From NCBI GenBank assembly GCA_004293675.1, contig READ01000018.1, forward strand, positions 102,630 through 166,629: a stretch of 64,000 nucleotides of DNA, given 5' to 3'. Shown here piece by piece: positions 54,798 to 62,954 of this stretch. The position numbers were made by a program, and so were the translations under genes. This DNA comes from Betaproteobacteria bacterium. GTDB lineage: Bacteria; Pseudomonadota; Gammaproteobacteria; Burkholderiales; Casimicrobiaceae. The notes below the pieces were generated by a model that was not told the DNA's origin, ran no database searches, and was given only the letters and a program-made list of their open reading frames with translations. How positions within the stretch are numbered: position 1 is the first letter of the stretch; each line of letters starts with the position of its first letter.

Positions 54798-57409
54798 AGC
54801 GCCGTGATTTCATCAAGGTGGGTGCGGGCGCGATTTCAACGCTCGCCGTGGGCGAAATGATTCTGCTGTCGCCGGATGCTGAAGCGGGCGTGATGGATTG
54901 GTTTCGCACGACGCCCAAGCTCTATGGTTTGCGCAAATCGTATCGTCGCCCGAATGGCAAAGGCCGCATCAGCAACGACTATTCGAAGGCAACGATTGTC
55001 AAGAGCGTGTGCCTGAATTGCTCCACCGTGTGCGGCATTCAAGGCTATGTGATCGACGGCAAGCTCGTCAAAGTCGGCGGCAATCCCGAAGATCCGAACA
55101 ACGGAAAAAGTTTGTGCGCTAAGGGGCAATCTGGCCCAACAATCAACGACTATCCCGAGCGTTTGCTTTACCCACTCAAACGCGTTGGCAAACGTGGCGA
55201 AGGTTTGTGGAAACGCATCACCTGGGAAGAGGCCTACGCGGAAATCGCACCGCGCATTCGCAAAGCGATGGACGAAGGCAAGCCCGAAGAAGTTGCGATT
55301 CAAATCGGTCGCTCGCGCATCGGTGAGGAAATGACGCGATTCCTGAACGCGATTGGCTCGCCCTCGCTCTTCAATCACCGCGCGTTGTGTTCATCGAACA
55401 AACGCGCAGCGAATTACGTGAGCCTCGGTGAAACCGACTGGGAAACCGGCGATTTCGAACGCGCGAAATACATTCTGAATTTCGGTTCGAATTTTTACGA
55501 AGCGCATCAAGGCGCGATTCACACGGCTAAGCGAATCATTCGTGGTCGCTACGACAACGGCGCGAAATTGGTCACGCTCGATGTGCGCTGCTCGAACACC
55601 GCCGGTCGCAGCGACGAGTGGCTCTGCCCGAATCCGGGCTCCGACGGCGCGGTTGCGCTCGCGATGGGCAATGCCATCATTGCTGCGAATAAGCACGATA
55701 AAAAATGGCTCGATACCTGGAGCAACATCAACAGCGCCGAGCTCGAAACATGGATCGCGCCGTACACGCCTGAGTGGGGCGAAAAAGTCTCTGGCATTCC
55801 TGCGGACACGATTCGCCGCATCGGTTTGGAATTCGCGGCGGCCGCACCGGCATCAGTTGCGTTTACCAATCGCGGATCGGGCGCGCATTACAACGGCTTT
55901 AACGCAGATCGCGCGATCATTTTGCTCAATGCAATCGTCGGCTCGATTGGCAAAGTTGGCGGCTATTGCTACGGCGAAGAACCCACGCGCGTGCCGCCGC
56001 GCGTGTTCCCGCAACCGCAACCCATTCCACCAAGTCCGACCGCGAAAAGCTCGATCGAAAATCCTCCGGAATGGCCGCTCGCGAACAAGTGGCAGCGCAT
56101 GAAAGTCGGGCAAATTGTCTATTCCGGCTTGAAGGAAGGTCGCGGCAAAGTGCAGGTGTATTTCAGCTACACCGTGGCAACACCGCAGACTTGGCCGGAG
56201 GGTCGCAGCCTCACGGTTGAAGTGCTCTCGGATGAAAAACTGATGCCGTTTCACGTGTGCTCCGACATCGTGTATTCGGAGCAGGCGCATTACGCGGACA
56301 TCATCCTCCCCGACGCGACCTACATGGAGCGCTGGGGTTTTGATACGCGAAACAACATGGAGCTGCGCGACTACGTGACGCTGCGGCAACCCATCGTGCA
56401 ACCGCCGGGCGAATGCGCGAGCTTCGTTGATTCGATGATCGAGATCGGCAAGCGCATCAGCCCGGAAACCGCGAAGTATTTCCAATTCAAGAACCACGAA
56501 GATTGGATGAAGCAGCGCTGCGCGGGCTTAACAAAGCGCGTCGGCGAAGACGGTTTCGAATACATGAAAAAACACGGCGTGTGGCAAGACATGTCGAAAC
56601 CGAAATACTACGATCTATATGCGTGGGAATTGACCGAGGCGCAGATGAAAGACACGCGCATTGATGCGAGCGGCAACATTTACCGTAAAGCCGCCGACGG
56701 CAAAGAATCGCTCGTCGGCCTCATGGTCGATGGCAAACCGCGACGCGGTTTCGCAACGCCAACGCGTAAGTTCGCCGTTTATCACAAGGACGTTGAAGAC
56801 GCCGCGAAACAAACGGGATTCACGGAAGACGGCGGCAAAGGTATGCCAACGTATTTCCCGGTCCCGTCGATTGAAAAGATGAGCGATGAGATGCTGCATC
56901 TCGTCACCTTTAAGTGGAACGTTCACACGCAGGGGCGCACGCAAAGCCAAAAGTATTTGAGCGAAATCGTGCATCACAATCCGATGTGGATCAACACCGA
57001 AACCGCAGCGAAACTTGGCATCAAGAGTGGCGACAAGGTCGAGCTCACCACGTATCGCCCGCACGGTCATCAATTGAAAAATGGTGGCGAGGTTGTTGGC
57101 AAGGCTGAGATCACTGCGTTCGTCACCGAAGGCATTCACCCACGCACACTCGCCGTGTCAAACACGCTTGGCAACCTCTTCCACGGTCGCGCCGCGACTG
57201 CGAAAAAAGGCAAACGACAAGGCGTACCCGCATGGAAAGAATCGCTCGACAACGAAGATCAAGACCTCGTTGAAGACATTTGGTGGGACCCAAAAAACGG
57301 CGGCACCGGCGCGGGCTACAACGTCAACGCCATCTTGCCGATTCAACCCTGCCCGCTCGTCGGCATGCAGGGTTGGTATGACACCGTGTGTACGGTTAGA
57401 AAGGTATAG
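54794..57409 (+). CDS. Molybdopterin oxidoreductase catalytic subunit (PsrA/SoeA/TtrA-like)
   Basis: 871 residues. A twin-arginine signal (MKRRDFIKVGAGAISTLAVG) indicates folded export to the periplasm. The N-terminal 4Fe-4S site is C73, C76, C80 and C108 (SVCLNCSTVCG, SLCAKGQ). C199 in NHRALCSSNKR is the likely Mo ligand. Family members act on polysulfide, thiosulfate, tetrathionate, sulfite, arsenate and similar substrates; I cannot choose among them. The electron-transfer subunit is just upstream, but no NrfD- or DmsC-like membrane anchor is adjacent. Confidence 0.92.
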   Translation: MKRRDFIKVGAGAISTLAVGEMILLSPDAEAGVMDWFRTTPKLYGLRKSYRRPNGKGRISNDYSKATIVKSVCLNCSTVCGIQGYVIDGKLVKVGGNPEDPNNGKSLCAKGQSGPTINDYPERLLYPLKRVGKRGEGLWKRITWEEAYAEIAPRIRKAMDEGKPEEVAIQIGRSRIGEEMTRFLNAIGSPSLFNHRALCSSNKRAANYVSLGETDWETGDFERAKYILNFGSNFYEAHQGAIHTAKRIIRGRYDNGAKLVTLDVRCSNTAGRSDEWLCPNPGSDGAVALAMGNAIIAANKHDKKWLDTWSNINSAELETWIAPYTPEWGEKVSGIPADTIRRIGLEFAAAAPASVAFTNRGSGAHYNGFNADRAIILLNAIVGSIGKVGGYCYGEEPTRVPPRVFPQPQPIPPSPTAKSSIENPPEWPLANKWQRMKVGQIVYSGLKEGRGKVQVYFSYTVATPQTWPEGRSLTVEVLSDEKLMPFHVCSDIVYSEQAHYADIILPDATYMERWGFDTRNNMELRDYVTLRQPIVQPPGECASFVDSMIEIGKRISPETAKYFQFKNHEDWMKQRCAGLTKRVGEDGFEYMKKHGVWQDMSKPKYYDLYAWELTEAQMKDTRIDASGNIYRKAADGKESLVGLMVDGKPRRGFATPTRKFAVYHKDVEDAAKQTGFTEDGGKGMPTYFPVPSIEKMSDEMLHLVTFKWNVHTQGRTQSQKYLSEIVHHNPMWINTETAAKLGIKSGDKVELTTYRPHGHQLKNGGEVVGKAEITAFVTEGIHPRTLAVSNTLGNLFHGRAATAKKGKRQGVPAWKESLDNEDQDLVEDIWWDPKNGGTGAGYNVNAILPIQPCPLVGMQGWYDTVCTVRKV

Positions 57410-57589
57410 AGAGAAGCAGTCCAGCGCGTCGATTGGCCATGCATTTTTTAGCGAGGCCAATCATGTTTTACTACCGCATCGCCAAAGCATGTTGGACCTG
57501 TGTCCGGCACGCGCCAATTCCCCCATGTGCTGCTCCGGCGGTCGCTCGCTCAGAGCAGCCATGGGTTACGGCATATGTTGCCGACCGCT

Positions 57590-58408
57590 TTAAACCGCTC
57601 GCTGCACCTGCGCCAACTCAGGGACCGGATAGCCCGCTTTGCCGAATTCGTGTGCGATCATTTTGTTGATGTCGAAGTAGACCTGCCAGTAGTGGTCGGT
57701 ATGCGCATAACCGCGCACTGTCAGTAGCGGACCTTCGGCGGTGAACTTGCTGATTTCGACTTCGGGTGCGGGCTCGGTTTTTACGTTCTTAATCGTGGGT
57801 AGAGCGGCTTTGAGTCGCGCGATGGCGTCGTTCACATCGACGCTGTTAGCGATTTTTGCCTCGCAGTCCACGCGACGATGCGGCAGCGCCGAATAATTTT
57901 TGATGCTGTCACCAAAGACTTTGTTGTTGCCAATCACGTGGGTCACGTTGTCGCCCGAAACGACCGTCGTGCCGAACAAGCCGAGTTCAACGACCGTTCC
58001 TTCGACGCCGCCAGCGCTCACGAAATCACCGACTTTGAAGGGCCGCAGCACCTGCATAAAGATTCCGGCTGCGAAGTGCGCTAAGAGCCCGCCCCATGCC
58101 GTGCCGATCGCCAAGCCTGCGCCTGCCAGCAATGCCGCGAAACTCGTGGTCTGCACGCCAAAGATGTCGAGGATCGCAAGTATTAAAACAATGTTGAGCA
58201 GCACGCCAATGATCGACACCAAGTAGCGCGCCAATGTCGGTTCGATCTTGCCGCTTTTACCAATGGCTCGCCCTACCAGTTTCAGCGCAAATCCGATGAT
58301 CCAGCGCCCCACGATCCAGGCTGCAATTGCAGCGATTATCTTGAGGCCGAAGTCAGCGCCCCGTGTCGCCAGCCACTGCCCCAATTCGGTGATGTTCAAA
58401 TTTCCCAT
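57590..58408 (-). CDS. MscS-family mechanosensitive channel
   Basis: 272 residues, like E. coli MscS (286). Three membrane helices: about 20-40, 60-85 and the pore helix FAALLAGAGLAIGTAWGGLLAHFAAGI near 90-115, rich in Gly and Ala. The beta domain has RPFKVGDFVSAGGVEGTVVEL and IGNNKVFGDSIKNYSA. It releases solutes on hypo-osmotic shock. The ATG at 58406-58408 has AAAGGA 6 nt upstream. Confidence 0.94.
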   Translation of the reverse strand: MGNLNITELGQWLATRGADFGLKIIAAIAAWIVGRWIIGFALKLVGRAIGKSGKIEPTLARYLVSIIGVLLNIVLILAILDIFGVQTTSFAALLAGAGLAIGTAWGGLLAHFAAGIFMQVLRPFKVGDFVSAGGVEGTVVELGLFGTTVVSGDNVTHVIGNNKVFGDSIKNYSALPHRRVDCEAKIANSVDVNDAIARLKAALPTIKNVKTEPAPEVEISKFTAEGPLLTVRGYAHTDHYWQVYFDINKMIAHEFGKAGYPVPELAQVQRAV

Positions 58409-58691
58409 GTGCAATCCTTTGTTTCTCTCTCGTGCTCAACATGAGCCGATGCGCGTGTTTTAGCGCGCCGCTCGGCCAATGTCATCGGCGTCGCTGCGCT
58501 CATCGTGATTTATTGACCGCTCACACCGTGGTCTGCCGTTGTTTCAGAATATTCACGCGCGCAGCATGCGTAAATCGGCAAGCGGGACCCCCTTCACGTT
58601 TCCCCGCTTCCAACGGATGACGACTGTGCCTATAGTTCGATCCAAGTTCGTAGTAACGAACAAAATAAATTGATTCAAAGGAGAGATCGGC

Positions 58692-59735
58692 ATGTTTCAC
58701 CGAACCAAAAAGCTCGCTTTAGCGGCGGCAATCACAGCAGCAACGGCCGCGTCCAGCGCCGCTTTTGCACAAGACAAAGGCAACCTAAACATCTACTGCT
58801 CGATGCAAATCGAGTGGTGCCAGCTCGCGGGCAATGAGTTCCAAAAGGCGACCGGCGTCAAGGTCAACGTGTCGCACAAAGGCTCGGGCGAGACCTTTGC
58901 CCAGATCAAGGCCGAGGGCACGAACCCAAAGGGCGACGTGTGGTTTGGCGGCACGGGGGACCCGCATTTGCAGGCCGCTGAGGAAAACCTGCTCGAGGTC
59001 TATCAATCCCCCATGATGAAAGATCTGCATCCTTGGGCGACCTACCAAGCGCAGATTGCGAATTTCAAAACGGTGGGCATTTACGCCGGTGCGTTGGGCT
59101 TCGGCTTCAACACCGAAATTCTCGCTAAGAAAAAGATCGAGGCCCCCAAGTGCTGGGCCGATTTGATTAAGCCTGAACTCAAAGGCGATGTGCAGATGGC
59201 CAACCCCGCTGCGTCGGGCACGGCCTACACCGCGCTCGCCACACTCGTGCAAGTGATGGGTGAAGACAAAGCGTTTGAGTATTTGAAGGCGCTTCACAGG
59301 AATATTTCGAACTATCCGCGCTCCGGCACGGGCCCGATCAAAGCGGCGGCGCGTGGCGAAACAGCAGTGAGCGTGTCGTTCATGCACGATGTGCCTGGCG
59401 AGCAGAAAAACGGCTTCCCAGTGGGGATGAGCGCGCCATGCGAAGGCACTGGCTACGAGGTCGGATCGATGTCGATCATGAAGGGCGCCCGCAATATGGA
59501 AAACGCCAAAAAGTTCTACGACTGGGCGTTGACCCCCGATGCACAAAAGCTCGCCGCTCAAGCCAAGCAGTTCCAATTGCCATCGAACAAAAACGCACCA
59601 CAACCGCCCGAGGCGCCGCGCTTTTCACAGATGAAATTGATTCAGTACGATTTCAAGAAATACGGCTCATCAGCCGAGCGCAAGCGCTTGCTTGAAAAGT
59701 GGGAAAAAGAAGTTAACTCGATTCCACGCAGCTAA
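58692..59735 (+). CDS. Periplasmic substrate-binding protein of the iron(III)-type ABC family
   Basis: 347 residues with a signal peptide (cleavage near SSAAFAQ). The fold is that of FbpA/AfuA-like proteins: LNIYCSMQIEWCQLAGNEFQ, NVSHKGSGETFAQIKAEG, DVWFGGTGDP, ANPAASGTAYTALATLVQ, YDWALTPDAQKLA. Related proteins bind ferric iron, but others bind phosphonates, sugars or polyols. AAGGAG precedes the ATG. No permease or ATPase gene is adjacent, so it is an orphan in this window. Confidence 0.9.
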   Translation: MFHRTKKLALAAAITAATAASSAAFAQDKGNLNIYCSMQIEWCQLAGNEFQKATGVKVNVSHKGSGETFAQIKAEGTNPKGDVWFGGTGDPHLQAAEENLLEVYQSPMMKDLHPWATYQAQIANFKTVGIYAGALGFGFNTEILAKKKIEAPKCWADLIKPELKGDVQMANPAASGTAYTALATLVQVMGEDKAFEYLKALHRNISNYPRSGTGPIKAAARGETAVSVSFMHDVPGEQKNGFPVGMSAPCEGTGYEVGSMSIMKGARNMENAKKFYDWALTPDAQKLAAQAKQFQLPSNKNAPQPPEAPRFSQMKLIQYDFKKYGSSAERKRLLEKWEKEVNSIPRS

Positions 59736-59751
59736 ACAAAGCGGCAAGGAC

Positions 59752-59968
59752 GAGATGACGACGCGGCTTCGCCGCTAGGACACGAGCCGACCGCGCGGCC
59801 CCCTCCCCCTGGGGGGGTTGGGGAGAGGGAGCTGGCTCGCGCGCCCAACTACGGGAAACCGCCGCTACATACTGTAGGAGCGGTTCCACCGCGATCCCGG
59901 CCACGCTTGGCTCGCTACGCCCAAACAATCTCATCCATCGGCAAATCGCGGTGGAACCGCTCCTACAG
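59752..59968. repeat. Composite repeat region with REP pair
   Basis: 59752-59780 is a GACGAGATGACGACG unit with the hairpin GCGGCTTCGCCGC, related to 63695-63740. About 59801-59830 is a degenerate CCCTCCCCCTGGGGGGG-type unit. A perfect inverted pair of 24-nt REP elements is at 59872-59895 and 59945-59968. These share the TGTAGGAGCGG start with the pair at 25797, but the inner stem is GCGGT / ACCGC instead of GCGGC / GCCGC. No gene lies here. Confidence 0.88.
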
Positions 59969-59995
59969 TCGGTCACACCGACCATTGTCTCGCGA

Positions 59996-60997
59996 TCAAG
60001 CCGCCAAATCACGAATCTGCTTGAGTAGCGCTTCGGGCACATTGATGCCGTCCTTTTCAGCCTTCGCCGCATTGGCGTAGCGTCGAACACCCGGCAGACG
60101 AACGCCGCCGTCAGCAAGCATTGCCGCGATCAAGGTTTCGCTTCGCTCGTGAAACACGTCCATGCCGCCCATCGCTGCCGGATCGATCACAATGAACAGT
60201 TGTCCGATTCGCGGCTTGTTGCCCTGCACATCAAAGAACGAATCGGCTTCAAAGCCAAGATGCGCGCCGCAGAGCGCCGTCACTAATAGCTCAATGGTGA
60301 GCGCGAGCATCGAGCCCTTCACGCCACCCGTAGGAGCCATGCTGCCTTTGAGCCCCTTGGCCGGATCGGTCGTGGGCTCGCCCGCCTCGTCCATCGCCCA
60401 ACCGAGCGGGATGGCTTTGCCCTCTTTCGCGGCGACCATCAATTTGCCACGTGCGACCTCGGACATCGCCAGATCGATCGCTAGCGGATGTGCATGCTGG
60501 CGCGGAAAGATCGCAGCGAGTGGATTGGTGCCAAACAGCGGACGCTTGCCACCCCACGCCGCAATCGCAGCGGGCGAATTCGAAAAAGCGAGCCCGACCA
60601 TGTTGGCTTTGGCGACCGCTTCGAGGTGATAAATCGCCGCGCCCGCGTGGTAGCTATTGGTGACACTCGCCAGCCCAATGCCGTAAGCGCGCGCCGCAAT
60701 CATCGCCTGATGAATCGCCAAATCACACGCCGGAAACGCCAAACCATCAGCGGCATCAATGATTGACACCGCGGCATGTTGCCGCAGCAGCTTGGCTTGC
60801 GCGCGGCCGTCAATACGCCCCGCGCCCATGTGCCCCGCATATTGCGGAATCCGCGACACGCCGTGCGAGGCGGTGCCTTGCTTGTCGGCGTAGAGCAGCG
60901 CGTTCACAGTTGATGCGGCGTTACCCTCAGAGGCGCCAGCGCGCTGCAGCGCTTTAATGGACAGTGCTTCGAGTTCAATCAATGGGATGTTTGGCAT
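59996..60997 (-). CDS. Malate/L-lactate/sulfolactate dehydrogenase family oxidoreductase
   Basis: 333 residues of the type 2 malate/lactate dehydrogenase fold (not the Rossmann-fold LDH). The catalytic histidine lies in GTASHGVSRIPQYAGHM. Other family blocks are VTNSYHAGAAIYHLEAVAK, FSNSPAAIAAWGGKRPLFGTNPLA and DLAMSEVARGKL. It oxidises a 2-hydroxyacid with NAD(P). ComC, an (R)-sulfolactate dehydrogenase, belongs to this family. The gene upstream on the same strand is a D-isomer-specific hydroxyacid dehydrogenase, separated by a 711-bp repeat array. Confidence 0.92.
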   Translation of the reverse strand: MPNIPLIELEALSIKALQRAGASEGNAASTVNALLYADKQGTASHGVSRIPQYAGHMGAGRIDGRAQAKLLRQHAAVSIIDAADGLAFPACDLAIHQAMIAARAYGIGLASVTNSYHAGAAIYHLEAVAKANMVGLAFSNSPAAIAAWGGKRPLFGTNPLAAIFPRQHAHPLAIDLAMSEVARGKLMVAAKEGKAIPLGWAMDEAGEPTTDPAKGLKGSMAPTGGVKGSMLALTIELLVTALCGAHLGFEADSFFDVQGNKPRIGQLFIVIDPAAMGGMDVFHERSETLIAAMLADGGVRLPGVRRYANAAKAEKDGINVPEALLKQIRDLAA

Positions 60998-61057
60998 GGG
61001 GGCTCCGAGGCTGGGGGACGTGATAGTGAAGTCAAGTTTCTGGGTAGCGATGAGGTG

Positions 61058-61675
61058 TTTTTTGACGCAGATTGACGCAGATTGACGCAGATTAGTAACC
61101 TGATTCCCGCAGATTCATTAAAAAAATTTGCGGCCATCTGCGATAAATCAGCGCGAATCTGCGTCAAAGGTTTTTGCATTGCGATCGCCGCAAAACTGGT
61201 TGAAACAGCTAAGGACTCGTGGCAGCCTTTTGACGCAGATTTACGCAGATTCATGGGTGGATTTACGCAGATTTTTTACGTATTGCCTAAAAATTAGTCG
61301 ACGCGCCATTAAAAAAATCTGCGTCCATCTGCGTCAAATCAGCGCCAATCTGCGTCAAAGGTTTTTGCATTGCGATCGCCGCAAAACCGGTTGGAACAAC
61401 AAGGACTCGTAACTGTTCTTTTGACACAGATTTACGCAGATTAGTAACCTGATTTCCGCAGATTCATCAAAAAAATCTGCGGCCATCTGCGTTAAATCAG
61501 CGCGAATCTGCGTCAAGAGTTTTTGAAGTGCAATCACAGCAAAGCGAATTGGAACAGCTAAGGACTCACGGTGGATTTACGCAGATTTCTTACCTGTTGC
61601 CGCATCAATACTCGACACGCCTTTAAAAAATCCGCGTCCATCTGCGTCAAATCAGCGCCAATCTGCGTCGAAGAA
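61058..61675. repeat. Array of four TGACGCAGATT-type palindromic units
   Basis: Units begin near 61058, 61227, 61417 and 61571 (spacing about 169, 190 and 154 nt). Each has a left arm of GACGCAGATT words, a short centre, and a right arm such as AATCTGCGTCAAATCAGCG. Between units there is a conserved spacer: TTTTTGCATTGCGATCGCCG, then a segment ending AAGGACTCGT. The last unit is shortened. The array fills the gap between the two hydroxyacid dehydrogenase genes. Confidence 0.9.
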
Positions 61676-61708
61676 AAGCATCACGAATCAGAGCAAAAAC
61701 CAACCGAT

Positions 61709-62641
61709 TCAACCCAACGCCCGGATGACTTGGTCGGCAATCATCGACGACACCCGCACATTCGCTTCAAACGAAACGCCCGCGATGTGCGGCGTCAAAA
61801 TCAGATTGGGGCAGCTTGCGAATACTTCGTTGGCCGGCAGCGGCTCGGTGGCAAACACATCCACCGCCGCGCCGCCCAAATGGCCGCTCTTGAGCGCGCC
61901 CGCCAAGGCCAGATCATCGACGATTCCGCCACGCGCGGTGTTAATGAGCACCGCGCCCTTTTTCATCGATGCGATTTTTTGCGCGTTAAACAAGTTACGT
62001 GTGGCGTCGACCAGCGGCACATGCAAACTCACCACATCGGCCGAGCTGATGAGCTCGTCCAATTCCATACGAATGGCCCCCGTATCCATCCACGCCGGAT
62101 GCGCATCAGAGAGGGCGGGATCGTAGGCCACCACCGTCATACCGACACCGCGAGCGAGCGTCGCGGTGAGCTGCCCGATGGAACCAAATCCAATCAAACC
62201 AAGCGTTGCGCCCGCAGTTTCACGGCCGCTCGACAGACGATTTCTGGGCCATTTACCACCGGCAACCTCGGCGGTAGACAGGTAGCTTGAGCGGCGCAAC
62301 ATCATTGCCGCCGCGATTACGTATTCGGCCACCGCGAGCGCATTGGCACCGGTGGCGGGGATGACCTTCATGCCACGCGCTTCGCACGCCGGCACGTCGA
62401 TGTTGTCGAGCCCCACACCCAAGCGACCAATCACTCGAGCCTTGGTACAAGCGGCGAGCAATTCACCGCGTACCTGCGTTCGGTTTCGTACGATAAACGC
62501 ATCGCAATCGGCCACCGCGCGCAATAGCTCGGCGGGTTTGTCAACCAAACTGGCGTCGTAGACGACCTGCGCGGCACCGAATCTGGCGCGCAACAGATTG
62601 ACCGCGTCGTCATCCATAAATTCTGAAATGATGATTTTCAT
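61709..62641 (-). CDS. D-isomer-specific 2-hydroxyacid dehydrogenase (SerA/SlcC-like)
   Basis: 310 residues. The Rossmann motif GLIGFGSIGQLTATLA lies in the NAD-binding domain, with the catalytic arginine in LINTARGGIVDD, a glutamate in DVFATEPLP and the catalytic histidine in LTPHIAGVS. It lacks the C-terminal ACT domain of full-length SerA. The opening MKIIISEFMDDDAV recalls (S)-sulfolactate dehydrogenase SlcC, and its partner downstream is of ComC type, but substrate is inferred only. GGGAGG precedes the ATG; a candidate operator is upstream. Confidence 0.92.
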   Translation of the reverse strand: MKIIISEFMDDDAVNLLRARFGAAQVVYDASLVDKPAELLRAVADCDAFIVRNRTQVRGELLAACTKARVIGRLGVGLDNIDVPACEARGMKVIPATGANALAVAEYVIAAAMMLRRSSYLSTAEVAGGKWPRNRLSSGRETAGATLGLIGFGSIGQLTATLARGVGMTVVAYDPALSDAHPAWMDTGAIRMELDELISSADVVSLHVPLVDATRNLFNAQKIASMKKGAVLINTARGGIVDDLALAGALKSGHLGGAAVDVFATEPLPANEVFASCPNLILTPHIAGVSFEANVRVSSMIADQVIRALG

Positions 62642-62675
62642 TGACCGAACCTCCCTAAATCTCGCATTGTTTGAT

Positions 62676-62681
62676 ATTGTA
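62676..62681 (-). promoter_or_regulatory. -10 box of the hydroxyacid dehydrogenase promoter
   Basis: Read on the minus strand this is TACAAT (5 of 6 consensus), 34 nt upstream of the dehydrogenase ATG. The region where a -35 box would sit is occupied by the palindrome at 62684-62710. Confidence 0.5.
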
Positions 62682-62683
62682 AG

Positions 62684-62710
62684 AACTCATCTAGCTCATA
62701 TAGATGAGTT
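62684..62710. promoter_or_regulatory. Candidate GntR operator
   Basis: Perfect 10-bp inverted repeat AACTCATCTA / TAGATGAGTT with a 7-nt spacer. It overlaps the expected -35 region of the dehydrogenase promoter and lies in the divergent gap shared with the GntR/UTRA gene at 62955. This is the geometry of repression by the neighbouring regulator. Confidence 0.6.
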
Positions 62711-62954
62711 AGGTCGCAGATACCGCTTCAATGATTACACAAATCAGCTTTACTAACGAACGCCAAAATAAATAAGGGTTTCAATAGATATTTTTCTATT
62801 TTTAATAAAAAGATAATTTCATTGTTTGCCCCAATTTCAATGGGCATTTCAGTGAAAAGCCATAGACTTACTCTGCCTCACCGATTTTTGACCGCACAAG
62901 CGCCCCAGTGCGCACGAACCAACGCCCCACCACGACGACTGAACCGAGAACACA
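62711..62954. other. Upstream region of the GntR/UTRA gene
   Basis: No gene. The stretch 62750-62830 is AT-rich (TATTTTTCTATTTTTAATAA) and probably contains the promoter of the regulator gene, though I could not assign a single -35/-10 pair. The rest has ordinary composition. Confidence 0.5.

Noticed and set aside
57433..57669. 78-codon plus-strand frame after the molybdopterin gene
   Set aside because: It overlaps the end of the MscS gene on the other strand, and its cysteine-containing peptide fits no membrane anchor or known small subunit.
61058..61675. Resemblance of the repeat array to a CRISPR array
   Set aside because: Repeats are long degenerate palindromes, spacing is uneven (154-190 nt), the spacers are conserved rather than unique, and no cas gene is present.
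61571..62290. Long plus-strand open frame across the repeat array into the dehydrogenase gene
   Set aside because: It reads repeat-derived peptide and then the antisense of a clearly conserved gene. The periodic repeat keeps several frames open by chance.
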